Source of the DNA: Acanthaster planci
Lineage: Eukaryota > Echinodermata > Asteroidea > Valvatida > Acanthasteridae
Assembly (NCBI RefSeq): GCF_001949145.1
Contig: NW_019091417.1
Coordinates: 43,077-105,076, forward strand
Length of the DNA stretch: 62,000 bases
Reading direction: 5' to 3'
Numbering within the stretch: the stretch's first letter is position 1; each line of letters opens with the position of its first letter. The notes beneath the pieces were generated by a model. It ran no database searches. It saw only the letters and a program-made list of their open reading frames with translations, and had not been told where the DNA came from. The position numbers and the translations under genes were made by a program. Positions 24,501 to 31,934 of this stretch are shown in pieces.

Positions 24501-24660
24501 AACCAAGAGGGCTCAAAATCACTACACACAAAGTAGAATGCGAGTTCTCGAAGTAAGGCCAGGTATGATGTAAGTAAGTAGGCGCAAGGTTTACCTTGTT
24601 AGTAATATTGGTAGCAACAAACAGTACACAATAGACGCCTATGAGTGACCATGCTGCCAT
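9582..24660 (-). CDS. TMEM241: TMEM241 / SLC35-like Golgi nucleotide-sugar transporter
   Basis: Ten exons on the - strand join in phase to give 318 residues (human about 296): 24660-24595, 22222-22101, 21811-21730, 19477-19374, 18658-18607, 17102-16993, 15520-15450, 11682-11613, 10591-10430 and 9699-9582. Recognition rests on YVLSVLHFTYPTLFQEWQT in exon 2 and WLPAMMFFVGSIYSGSRALS in exon 3, which follow human TMEM241 almost residue for residue. VPAFVIIHNTVE, EEGYFWMLIY, FPHWFLYRFY and a final hydrophobic helix follow in the same order. The protein is nearly all membrane helices, as in the drug/metabolite transporter superfamily. Human TMEM241 has been reported as a Golgi UDP-GlcNAc transporter, so substrate and location here are inferred by homology. 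An assembly gap lies in the intron between exons 5 and 6, and a GPCR gene is nested between exons 7 and 8. Exon 1 is duplicated upstream at 27873-27808, so there are two possible starts. Confidence 0.9.
10055..10231. mobile_element. MITE-like element with GGGTG..TTCG inverted ends
   Basis: The left end reads GGGTGCGTTCG and the right end reads CGAACACACCC, which are near-perfect inverted complements about 177 bases apart. The interior is rich in the repeated words TACTCTAG and GTATACTC. There is no coding capacity. It sits in the last TMEM241 intron. Target-site duplication is not clear: TAT flanks both ends but also matches local AT-rich sequence. Confidence 0.5.
10697..10836. mobile_element. 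140-bp imperfect palindrome (hairpin MITE)
   Basis: The block opens with CAATTGTTGCC and closes with GGGCAACAATTG. The arms keep pairing inward through GGTGT..TTTTG, GGGGGCAAATG versus CATTTGCCCCC, and ACCCC versus GGGGT. Nearly the whole 140 bases can fold into one long hairpin with a few bulges. It is intronic in TMEM241 and non-coding, and most likely a miniature inverted-repeat transposon. Confidence 0.65.
12316..13503 (+). CDS. Nested rhodopsin-class (class A) orphan GPCR, 5' end possibly broken
   Basis: A single-exon frame of 395 residues lies on + inside the TMEM241 intron between exons 7 and 8. Class A marks are NLAVSD in helix 2 (Asp2.50), ERF in place of DRY at the end of helix 3, NPLVYS in helix 7 (NPxxY) and a helix-8 NKDYRKAF. 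Family features are missing. The Cys at position 3.25 is Ile, there is no Cys between helices 4 and 5, and the CWxP of helix 6 is replaced by FTLN. The first Met falls inside helix 1, so the true N-terminus must lie upstream. The same frame stays open back to 12250, and another frame starts at ATG 12218 and would join it through a one-base change. The gene may be frameshifted, carry an assembly error, or use an upstream exon. The cytoplasmic tail (about residues 275-395) carries degenerate repeats of about 43 residues. Ligand unknown. Confidence 0.75.
   Translation: MAPVGLLLNGCFLYTVVRIKSMQSIVNVYLANLAVSDTTNLASLIVIALWPRSELPGVRIAILYSVSNLTSIASYSIVTALTFERFFAVTRPLTFRSQQSKSRAAKILAVLWSMAIAAGVAYHFAAVYGGIAGEIAAHVMIILFHTTGLFINVGLYACIVKKLHEQPHIRSTDNHHHQVRRAIIMLIVNTTIFFTLNITYITRFIHNLVLVLSNLSLYDKINFLHVYTDLQVASFIVHLLNTSLNPLVYSCTNKDYRKAFLTAFSSCFIWHLCPCCQQSQAPPQQPIEDIELKVIHQNQDIPKKSPELTTEQIHKAQVQVHQLHDTLREPVEHNELQGIKQSQAVPLESMDYVEEQIHKGQLCVHQVEDSPQEQAQMTELQGAHQSLDARLHTTD
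13140..13503 (+). repeat. Tandem repeats encoding the GPCR tail
   Basis: Three degenerate copies of a unit of about 43 codons are visible. Copies two and three both open with EQIHK and carry HQ..D, then ELQG, then QSQA or QSLDA at matching positions. The first copy is shorter, with IEDIELK..HQNQD. The units are Gln and His rich and hydrophilic, as expected for a cytoplasmic tail grown by internal duplication. Confidence 0.6.
14311..14742. mobile_element. 432-bp TTAA-flanked MITE (piggyBac-type target)
   Basis: TTAA lies immediately outside both ends (14307-14310 and 14743-14746). The element begins CCCTAAAAGAGCC and ends with the inverse, GACTCTTTGAGGG. TTAA targets and CCCT termini are the hallmark of piggyBac-type elements. 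The interior contains a poly-C run and no transposase. A 111-residue open frame overlapping it is therefore not treated as a gene. Confidence 0.6.
15592..16067 (+). pseudogene. CR1/L2-like LINE, 3' end of reverse-transcriptase ORF (decayed)
   Basis: Translation on + gives the conserved C-terminal part of CR1/L2-type non-LTR retrotransposon ORF2: a LLYGLP motif, then KVQNACARLV, LHWLPI, FRALHGFAPGYISELL, YSLRSS, GDRAYICDAPRLWNRLP, and a final NAKSVDTFKIVLKTLLF. At least one in-frame stop (PIR*R) breaks it, so it is dead. It is 5'-truncated, as LINEs usually are, and sits in the TMEM241 intron between exons 6 and 7. Confidence 0.8.
16068..16166 (+). mobile_element. LINE 3' UTR and terminal microsatellite
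   Basis: Downstream of the reverse-transcriptase stop the sequence runs through GGCGCAATATAAATGTT into a short (ATT)n tract near 16145-16160. This is the usual 3' terminus of L2/CR1-type LINEs and fixes the right border of the insertion. Confidence 0.65.
16403..16496. repeat. Two-copy tandem repeat of about 50 bp
   Basis: Two adjacent units share GCACCCT.T.GGTCAAAGAGG followed by CACATGAGA. The units differ at scattered positions. It is intronic in TMEM241 and no function is visible. Confidence 0.5.
17228..18207. other. Assembly gap (980 N)
   Basis: This is a run of N within the TMEM241 intron between exons 5 and 6. Open frames drawn across it are artefacts. The flanks suggest an unresolved minisatellite. 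Confidence 0.98.
18208..18306. repeat. Minisatellite at gap edge (unit about 40 bp)
   Basis: About two and a half copies contain GGATCATGTTGTG, then TACAGGCTAGGGTTGAATGT. The last copy is internally shortened. The left edge of the gap ends with GGGTTGAATGT, the same word, so the array probably runs through the whole gap. Confidence 0.75.
18895..19280. repeat. Cluster of GGAGGATT hairpin repeats
   Basis: A 70-base imperfect hairpin near 18898-18965 has arms CCAAATCCTCC and GGAATTTGGAGGATT. Further copies of GGAGGATTYAGG or GGAGGATTTTGGAGG occur near 19141, 19202 and 19255. They share the same core but not the same borders. They are intronic in TMEM241, without coding potential. Confidence 0.45.
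19923..20006 (-). mobile_element. Ty3/Gypsy LTR fragment (3' copy)
   Basis: This segment is a diverged direct copy of 21318-21400. Shared words on the + strand include GAGATGCGACC, CTTCTTTTATTCC and AACACC.GAGGGCGC. Read on - it carries an AATAAAAGAAG polyadenylation-like word, as LTRs do. Together the two copies bracket the gag relic. Confidence 0.6.
20160..21180 (-). pseudogene. Degenerate Ty3/Gypsy gag (capsid and zinc knuckles)
   Basis: On the - strand, broken across frames, the sequence shows a retrotransposon gag. A capsid-like part lies at about 21130-20640. Next come two closely spaced nucleocapsid knuckles, the second at 20431-20390 with exact C-x2-C-x4-H-x4-C spacing and the first, degraded, at about 20490-20450. 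Several stops and frame changes disrupt the coding sequence, and no protease, reverse transcriptase or integrase follows before the 3' LTR piece, so pol was deleted. A 220-residue antisense-type frame (20652-19990) that overlaps it is a shifted reading of this relic and not a cellular gene. Confidence 0.7.
21288..21400 (-). mobile_element. Ty3/Gypsy 5' LTR end and primer-binding region
   Basis: On - the LTR copy at 21400-21318 runs into ACGTAACA and then AATTGGTGACGAG. The last word sits just after the LTR end, where a tRNA primer-binding site belongs, about 170 bases ahead of gag. The upstream LTR border is not resolved. Confidence 0.5.
22223..24361. other. TMEM241 intron 1, proximal part
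   Basis: No exon is supported here. The region holds AT-rich sequence, a short run of GCGTCAAC words near 23030-23070, and small open frames without domain signal. A cluster of CATC/GTCATC triplet repeats occurs at about 24210-24252. Confidence 0.4.
24362..24480. repeat. 119-bp hairpin: 55-bp arms, 9-bp loop
   Basis: The left arm 24362-24416 and right arm 24426-24480 are inverted complements at 51 of 55 positions, around the loop TCCAGTTTA. Both ends are CCATGG. The right arm stops four bases before the start of the tandemly duplicated block at 24484, so the hairpin marks one duplication border. It can form a near-perfect stem and, if transcribed, double-stranded RNA. Confidence 0.85.
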
Positions 24661-24832
24661 ACAGTTAGATGAGTTATGCCGCAAAAAAAAAACCATGCAA
24701 ATTCCCTGTCTCCACAACTTGGGTAGACTTTTCACTGGGCACCGGCACCACGCACGCCACGTAAATGACATAAACACGGCCGGCATCGGCTGCAAGTAGA
24801 TTAGTTATATAGCGCCCCCAATCTGAGTTGAA

Positions 24833-24851
24833 TGGCGCCATCTAGTGATGT
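24833..24851. promoter_or_regulatory. CTCF-like site near TMEM241 start (copy A)
   Basis: The word GGCGCCATCTAGTG resembles the reverse form of the CTCF core (GCGCCMYCTAGTGG). It lies about 175 bases upstream of the copy A start codon and is preserved in copy B at about 28045-28060. Binding is inference from motif similarity. Confidence 0.3.
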
Positions 24852-25196
24852 GGTTGAACGCCAAAAAAGTTGTTATGAATTTAAAATACGCCACCTCTAC
24901 GGGTACAAACTTTACTGCAATCATTTCTCCCACCCAAAAAAAGGTACTGACAACATGTGAAACATCATTTTACGGTTGTGGCTCACACGTGGGGGGGGGG
25001 TCCGTGTAGTCTTGACACGAAACTCGTGAGATTTGATTATTGAACAGCTGCAAAAAATAACGAGATAGCTTAAAGGCGAACACAATGGGAAGCTATGCAA
25101 AATTAACAGTAATTTTCTTTAACACAGAAATGAGTGCTCCTGTTTAGATAGAAAAGAATTTTATCCAAACATCAACCCTCAAAGAATATAACGGAC

Positions 25197-25208
25197 GCCG
25201 CCATTTTT
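25197..25208 (-). promoter_or_regulatory. YY1-type element upstream of TMEM241 exon 1 (copy A)
   Basis: On the - strand this reads AAAAATGGCGGC, the YY1 consensus often found at metazoan core promoters. It is about 540 bases upstream of the TMEM241 start, in a CpG-containing stretch, and is conserved in copy B at about 28528-28539. Confidence 0.4.
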
Positions 25209-25825
25209 CTCGTACCACTACTGGCGATGACTGGTTTCACGTTCCCGGCGTTCGAGCGGCCAACCCACGAAAAACAAACCGAACTGTTCTCAAACATACG
25301 AGAACAAGCCGCCCGAACACAGCCGAGGCTAAAGTTCTAGTTGTAAAGTGCATGATGTAATGCAATAATTCGATCTGTTCTATTTATGTTGTTTATTAGG
25401 CTTTAATTGTGAGGATGGGATAGTGACGTACGTAGCTAGGATTTTGCAAGGGAGGGGGGGGCACAAGCCAGGGGGCACCAGCATCTTTGTTAAGGGGGGG
25501 CACCAGCTTTCGGTGATGTGTTTTTTTGGGGCAAGCTTTTGTTAGCCTTGTTTAATACCCATTTAATATAATATTGCAAAGTATAATTTGTCTCTTATTT
25601 TAGGGGAGGGGGAAACACCTGGGGACACTGGACATTTGTAGGGGACACGTGCCCTCCAGGGCCCCTGTGACCACGCCCCTAGGTGGGAAGGGGGCGGAGC
25701 ATCGCAGCGTGGAAAATGATAGTCAGCTATGTAATCCTCAAAAAAGGGGGTGGCCGACAGTGACGTGAATTAAAAGAGGTAGCAAAAGGTTTTTAACCTG
25801 ATCCAACCGCCTAAATGACCCCTCG

Positions 25826-26059
25826 TTGGGCCCAGTGACCTCTGGATATAATTCTCCAGGCAATCAGTCAGACCAATCAGACCTGCTCAGTCGAATTGAA
25901 GACACCACTTTTACAGACGGTGGAGGTACATTTACACAGCAAGGTCCACATTTAATTCAATTTTTGTTCGCAATGACAACCTGGTTAACAAAAGGGGCAT
26001 TTTGTAAAACCAATACTCGTCTTCCTGATGATCCAAAATTTCGAGGTACGTATCTTTGA
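25826..26059 (+). other. Open frame on the duplicated block, unknown
   Basis: This + strand frame encodes a polar start and then DLLSRIEDTTFTDGGG, LFAMTTWLTKGAFCKTN and RLPDDPKFRG, followed by a plausible donor (gag|gtacgt). In copy B one extra base after TDGGG breaks the frame, while an earlier donor-like GGAG|GTA is intact in both. It may be an exon of a divergent transcript sharing the TMEM241 promoter, or chance. I do not recognise the protein. Confidence 0.2.
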
Positions 26060-26656
26060 AATTTCCACATTATCCAATTGAGAAACAACACACAGTTCAG
26101 AGTTGTGTTGCGCAGGACGTTCTATGCGAGGCCGGTGCCCCGGAATTCAGTCAAGGCTCTTCAAAGCCCGCTAAGTTATGAATTTTGCAGATAAATTCTA
26201 TATTAATTCTAAATTCTTGTGTATTGTATCCGTACCACTTGAGGTCAGTAAATGCTTCAAAGTCTACATCGTACTACAACATCCAATGCTCCTAATTTAC
26301 TCGCTGGGCAATACTGGAAGCTCCCACTATCTTTACATGTATTTACTTTCAAGATTTCTAAATCCCCTATCGCTAACATCGTGCCAATATATGCAAAGGA
26401 AGCGTGCATCCGACATCCTTCATAGACAACATGAAATTTCATGACTAATCCAGTAAAACACTGAGACGTGATCTCTAACACAACTACAGGCCCCTGTGCT
26501 ACGTACTTAATGTCAGAATAGGTTACACAAATTACAACACATTCATTAAAATCACTTACAAGACCATCACTACTTAATACTGCAACACGCTGCTTAAAAA
26601 GAGCTGTACACACAGAGGTTTCAAAATCCTATAGAATTACTCCTGTTCACTGGGCT

Positions 26657-26962
26657 ATGAGATACATTTTTTCAGTAGCTCGAGATCAGCGCATGCGCAA
26701 TCTGCTCTCCGCCCTCACAGTACTAGGTACCCATTACACTCCTGGGTTTGGAGAGGCGACAATGGCCAAAAATACCAACGCGCGTGCCATGGCACGCGAT
26801 TTTGATGTCAAAACCATCGGACAATTGCATCTAAAGCACAAGTTGGATTACTATTATTATACAAGCAAAAATACCACTACAAAATTTATACAACAGCAAG
26901 GACGGACCCAGAACCAACTTTCCAAGGCTGGGGGCAAACTCGCTTTCGGGGAGACTCAGTAA
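26657..26962 (+). other. Open frame with NRF1-like site and 18-bp palindrome
   Basis: A 101-codon frame survives in both copies with small indels (30077-30340 in copy B). It spans a GCGCATGCGC word (26690-26700), a strong NRF1-type promoter motif, and a perfect 18-base palindrome CGCGTGCCATGGCACGCG at 26781-26798. The end of the frame runs into G-rich repeat DNA. Promoter function is more likely than a protein, and no family is recognised. Confidence 0.2.
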
Positions 26963-27044
26963 ACAATTTGACTTTTAGTTTCTACTTTTTGATAGCCTCT
27001 ATGAAGGGTGAGGCTATATCTTGGGGCTGACGAAAAGAAATGAA

Positions 27045-27180
27045 ATAGACCAAAAACAAACAAAACCAAAAATACAAACCAAACAAAACTGAACCCAACC
27101 GAATCAAACCCAACCGAACCAAACCAAACAAAAACCAAAAAAACAAACAAAAAAAAACCCAAAAAAAAAAACAAAAACAT
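27045..27180. repeat. (AACCA/AAACC)n low-complexity tract, copy A
   Basis: A-rich and C-containing pentamer and hexamer repeats with a run of AAAAAACCC. Long F/W/L/V-rich open frames on - are artefacts of this composition. The equivalent tract in copy B is longer. Confidence 0.85.
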
Positions 27181-27589
27181 GGCTCTTCGTTGGGGGCCAT
27201 GACCCTAAATCCCTCCAGTCCGCCCTCGTATACTAAGAATTGCCAATGCCACAATGCATCAACTTATCATGAGTTCCTATTCATGCATTTAAACGGGAAT
27301 GAAAACTTCCCAAAACAAATACATACATCATAGACGGAATCATCCAAATGGATCAATAAATTGATGGCATGCATTCCTTATGCCTACAAATTCACATCAC
27401 GTGAAGATTTTTTGCGCTCAAAGTTTCATCATTTCTCATTTGTTCACATTTCACAAAGTTCTGAGAAGTTGTAAACAACTTAAACACCATTTCCTGGACC
27501 ATAGACTATTATTATCTTATGATAGAAGCGTTTCATATCGAATGTATTCATGTCCGGTTTCATACCGGCACCTACGTTACTTTCNGTTA

Positions 27590-27674
27590 GTATTGGGTCT
27601 GAGTTGGTTGTGGGTCCGAGTTGGTCGTGGGTCCGAGTTGGCATGGGTCCGAGTTGGTTTGGGTCCGAGTTGAC
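27590..27674. repeat. Minisatellite (GGGTCCGAGTTGG..)5 at duplication junction
   Basis: Five units of about 17 bases, built on GGGTCCGAGTTGG, separate copy A from copy B. A single N at 27585 touches its left edge. It occurs once, only at the junction, so it belongs to the joint and not to the duplicated block. Confidence 0.8.
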
Positions 27675-27807
27675 TCGAAACCTTCAAAACAGATTGACTC
27701 ACGACACCACGTAAATCAAGAGGGCTCAAAATCCCTACACACAAAGTAGAATGCGAGTTCTCGAAGTAAGGCCAGGTATGACGTAAGTAAGTAGGCGCAA
27801 GGTTTAC

Positions 27808-27873
27808 CTTGTTAGTAATATTGGTAGCAACAAACAGTACACAATAGACGCCTATGAGTGACCATGCTGCCAT
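27808..27873 (-). CDS. TMEM241: Duplicate first coding exon of TMEM241 (alternative start)
   Basis: The ATG at 27873 opens 22 codons ending in NITNK with the same gtaaac donor as the exon at 24660-24595. The protein sequence of the two exons is identical (it begins MAAWSLIGVYC). Both end in phase 0 and can splice to exon 2 at 22222. The duplication also carries the upstream promoter-like DNA, so this exon may be a second promoter and start, or a silent duplicate. Confidence 0.75.
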
Positions 27874-29873
27874 ACAGGTAGATGAGTTATGCCGCAAAAA
27901 AAAAAACCATTCAAATTCCCTGTCTCCACAACTTGGGTAAACTTTTCATTGGGCACCGGCACCACGCACGCCACGTAAATGACATAAACACGGCATCGGC
28001 TACAAGTAGATTAGTTATATAGCGCCCCCAATCTGAGTTGAATGGCGCCATCTAGTGATGTGGTTGAACGCCATATACGCCACCTCTACGGGTACAAACT
28101 TTATTACAATCATTTCTCCCACCCAAAAAAAGGTACTGACAAACTCACTTTCTCAAAATATGTTTTCCTCCATCCACATGCGAAACATCATTTTGCGGTT
28201 GTGGCTCACACGTGTGGGGGGGGGGTCCGCGTAGTCTTGACACGGGTTTCTTGTTCTCGCGCTCAAACGGATGGAATACGACCAAGAAAACTGTTCTCGG
28301 AACAGGATCACACACCACCTCCTCGTCAGAGTTTACAGGTACACATGGAAAAACTCGTGAGATTTGATTATTGAACAGCAGCAAAAAATAACAAGATAGC
28401 TTAAAGGTGGACACAATGGGAAGCTATGCAAAATTAACAGTAATTTTCTTTAACACAGTAATGAGTGCTCCTGTTTTGATAGAAAAGAATTTTATCCAAA
28501 CATCAACCCTCAAAGAATATAACAGACGCCGCCATTTTTCTCGTACCACTACTGGCGATGACTGGTTTCACGTTCCCGGCGTTCGAGCGGCCAACCCACG
28601 AAAAACAAACCGAGCTGTTCTCAAACATACGAGAACAAGCCGCCCGAACACAGCCGAGGCTAAAGTTCTAGTTGTAAAGTGCGTGATGTAATGCAATACT
28701 TTGATCTGTTCTATTTATGTTGCTTATTAGGCTTTAATTGTGAGGATGGGATAGTGACGTACGTAGCTAGGATTTTGCAGGGGGGGGGCACAAGCCAGGG
28801 GGCACCAGCATCTTTGTTAAGGGGGGGCACCAGCTTTCGGTGATGTGTTTTTTTTGGGGGGGGGCAAGCTTTTGTTAGCCTTGTTCAATACCCATTCATT
28901 ATTGCAAAGTTTAATTTGTCTCTTATTTAGTGGGGGGGGGCTCGGGGAGCATCTGGGGACACTGGGAATTTGTAGGGCCCCTGTGGCCACGCCCCTAGGT
29001 GGGAAGGGGGCGGGCCGCGGAGCATCGCAGCGTGGAAAATGATAGTCAGCTATATAATCCTCAAGAAAGGGGGTGGCCGACAGTGACGTGAATTAAAAGA
29101 GGTAGCAAAAGGTTTTTAACATGATCCAACCGCCTAAATGACCCCTCGTTGGGCCCAGTGACCTCTGGATATAATTCTCCAGGCAATCAGTCAGACCAAT
29201 CAGACCTGCTCAGTCGAATTGAAGACACCACTTTTACCGACGGTGGAGGTAACATTTACACAGCAAGGTCCACATTTAATTAAATTCTTGTTCGCAATGA
29301 CAACCTGGTTAACAAAAGGGGCATTTTGTAAAACCAATACTCGTCTTCCTGATGATCCAAAATTTAGAGGTACGTATCTTTGAAATTTCCACATTATCCA
29401 ATTGAGAAACAACACACAGTTCAGAGTTTGTTGCGCAGGACGTTCTATACAAGGCCGGTGCCCTGGAATTCAGTCAAGGCTCTTCAAAGCCCGCTAAGTT
29501 ATGAATTTTGCAGATAAATTCTATATTAATTCTAAATTCTTGTGTATTGTATCCGTACCACTTGAGGTCAGTAAATGCTTCAAAGTCTACATCGTACTAC
29601 AACATCCAATGCTCCCAATTTACTCAGCTCACTGGGCAATACCGGAAGCTCCCACTATCTTTCCATGTATTTACTTTCAGGATTTCTAAATCCCCTATCG
29701 CTAACATCGTGCCAATATATGCAAAGGAAGCGTGCATCCGACATCGTTCATATACAACATGAAATTTCATGACTAATCCAGTAAAACACTGAGACGTGAT
29801 CTCTAACACAACTACAGGCCTCTATGCTACGTACTTAATGCCATAATAGGTTACACAAATTACAACACATTAA

Positions 29874-29924
29874 CCCTAACACTCCTCAGTCCTCCAACAG
29901 GTGAAGGATTGAGGAGGTTTAGGG
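29874..29924. mobile_element. 51-bp TTAA-flanked hairpin insert
   Basis: Copy B has TTAA, then 51 bases from CCCTAACACTCC to GAGGAGGTTTAGGG, then TTAA. Copy A has the uninterrupted site, with TTCA in place of TTAA. The insert is a near-perfect hairpin with arms of about 24 bases. It meets the insertion criteria of target duplication and empty site. At 51 bases it is unusually small for a MITE. Confidence 0.75.
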
Positions 29925-30444
29925 TTAATTAAAATCACTTACAAGACCATCACTACTTAATACTGCAACACGTTGCTTAAAAAGAGCTGTACACACAGAG
30001 GTTTCAAAATCGTATAGAATTACTCCTGTTCACTGGGCTATGAGATACATTTTTTTCAGTAGCTCGAGATCAGCGCATGCGCAATCTGCTCTCCGCCCTC
30101 ACAGGTACCCATTACACTCCAGGGTTAGGAGAGGCGACAATGGCCAAAAATACCAACGCGCGTGCCATGGCACGCGATTTTGATGTCAAAACCATCGGAC
30201 AATTGCATCTAAAGCAAAAGTTAGATTACTATTATTATACAAACAAAAATAGCGCTACAAAATTTATACAACAGCAAGGACGGACCCAGAACCAACTTTC
30301 CAAGGGTGGGGGCAAACTTGCTTTCGGGCGGACTAGGTAAACAATTGGACTTTTAGTTTCTACTTTTTGATAGCCTCTGTGAGGGGTGAGGCCATATCTT
30401 GGGGCTGAGGAAAATAAATGAAAGAGACCAAAAATAAACAAACA

Positions 30445-30645
30445 AAAAAACCAACAAACAAAACCAAAAAACAAAAACCAAACAAAACAAAACTGAACCC
30501 AACCAAATCGAACCCAACCAAATCGAACCCAACCAAATCGAACCCAACCAAACCTAACCAAACCAAACCAAACTAACCCAAACCAAACCAACCCAACCCA
30601 ACCCAACCCAACCCAACCCAAACCAAACCAAACCAAACCAAAAAG
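30445..30645. repeat. (AACCCAACCAAATCG)n and (AACCA)n tract, copy B
   Basis: Several units of the 15-mer are followed by AACCA/AACCC pentamers. The tract is clearly longer than its copy A counterpart, so it expanded after the duplication. The 174-residue W/G/F/L-rich frame on - is an artefact. Confidence 0.85.
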
Positions 30646-31336
30646 CCCTGGCTCTTCGTTGGGGCCATGACCCGAAATCCCTCCAGTCCGCCCTCGTATA
30701 TAAAAGCAATAACCGTTAATGTATTTGCACTGAGAATTGCCGATGCCACAATGCATCAATTTATCATGAGTTCCTATTCATTTAAACGGGACTGAAAACG
30801 TCCCCAAACCAATTAATACCTCATAGAAGGAATCATCCAAATTGATCAATAAATTGATGGCATGCATTCCTTATGCCTACAAATTCACATCATGTGAAGA
30901 TTTTTCGCGCTCAAAGTTTAATCATTTCTCACTTGTTCACATTTCACAAAGTTCTGAGAAGTTGTACACAACTTAAACACCATTTCATGGACCACAGACT
31001 ATTATTATCTTATGATAGGAGCGTTTCATATCAAATGTATTCATGTCCGGGTTCATACCGGCACCTACATTACTTTTCATTTTAAACACGCACTAAAACA
31101 ATCCAACTAAAAAAAATCAAACGCAGCGAATAATTAGAGGCGCTTCATCCTGAATACAACTTTTGCATTTTTTTGGTTTATACACTTTCCAATCTTTATC
31201 ATTCCGGCGGATTACACCGGGCTAAGATTTGAAGAAAAAAAACAACAACAACAAGTGGTCATGTCAATGAGGTATTAGAATAAATCACAAAGCAATTTTC
31301 ATGGGAAAAAATAGGGCGAGGAAATAAACACAAAAA

Positions 31337-31615
31337 CTAAGCAAGTTCAACAACTCCACGATGCACAGACGACTTGAGCTTGAGACTACGCATACATTTG
31401 CATTCATCCAGCAAAGCTTTGGTACTTACTTTTGATAGGCAACTTTCTAATTTAATAAACCAATTAGAATTATACCTCCAAATTGCGTCTATAGTTTCAC
31501 CCTTGTCTAAACGAGCCAGAAAGTACTCGTAAAACGCTACTTTCCGAATTTCCTGAACCTTCGCATGACCTGTCTGCTGTGGGCTCTTCGAGTTGGAATG
31601 CCATTCAACCACCTG
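31337..31615 (-). CDS. Putative terminal exon of an unknown protein
   Basis: After a good acceptor on - (aaacaacag, exon start about 31615) the frame runs 92 codons to TAG at 31337. It has normal amino-acid composition, with VVEWHSNSK, AFYEYFLARLDKGETIDAIW and SNWFIKLESC, and looks coding. It lies about 320 bases beyond the UGCG stop on the same strand. It could be an alternative 3' exon of UGCG, part of another transcript, or a domesticated repeat. I recognise no family. Confidence 0.3.
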   Translation of the reverse strand, partial: QVVEWHSNSKSPQQTGHAKVQEIRKVAFYEYFLARLDKGETIDAIWRYNSNWFIKLESCLSKVSTKALLDECKCMRSLKLKSSVHRGVVELA

Positions 31616-31934
31616 TTGTTTGGCAGAATGATTTGTTAATTATAAAAGACCAAATATAACATCCACTTGAAAATTAATCTCATAATTTTCCCACAATAAA
31701 GTTCAAAGAAAAAAATATTTGTGACTGCTCTGATGCCGACCCTAGCTTCGCCGACGATTCTTATACCAAACATGAAATGAAAGATTTTGTTCTTTAATTA
31801 ATGATGTCATCAATTGATATGGTCAAATCATTTTCTAAGGTCAGCTCAATTGGTGTGAATTTGAAATTAACAAAAGTACCAACACTTTCACAAGCCCATG
31901 GGAAGGTTCCGGAAACGCACCTAATTTTCTGGTT

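Larger units (their letters stand above)
24484..27584. repeat. Tandem duplication, copy A (TMEM241 promoter and exon 1)
   Basis: Copy A and copy B (27697-31077) are direct repeats offset by about 3.2 kb and match closely along their length. Both contain TMEM241 exon 1, a GGCGCCATCTAGTG site, a GCCGCCATTTTT site, G-rich tracts, an ORF block with DLLSRIEDTTF, a GCGCATGCGC site and an (AACCA)n tract. Copy A lacks about 37 bases near 24950 and about 105 bases near 25015 that copy B has. It also lacks the 51-bp insert seen in B. Confidence 0.9.
27697..31077. repeat. Tandem duplication, copy B
   Basis: This is the second copy of the block described at 24484-27584. It is slightly longer, because of segments absent from A near 28150 and 28235-28345, an expanded (AACCA)n tract at 30480-30640 and a 51-bp TTAA-flanked insert at 29874-29924. 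It ends at the same ACCGGCACCTAC.TTACTTT words as copy A. Confidence 0.9.

Noticed and set aside
29870-29928. TTAGGG/CCCTAA ends as telomeric repeat
   Set aside because: Only one and a half units at each end and arranged as inverted ends, which fits a small mobile hairpin better than interstitial telomere.
30235-30759. 174-codon W/G/F/L-rich frame on -
   Set aside because: Composition artefact of (AACCA)n repeats. The same applies to frames at 26956-27254.
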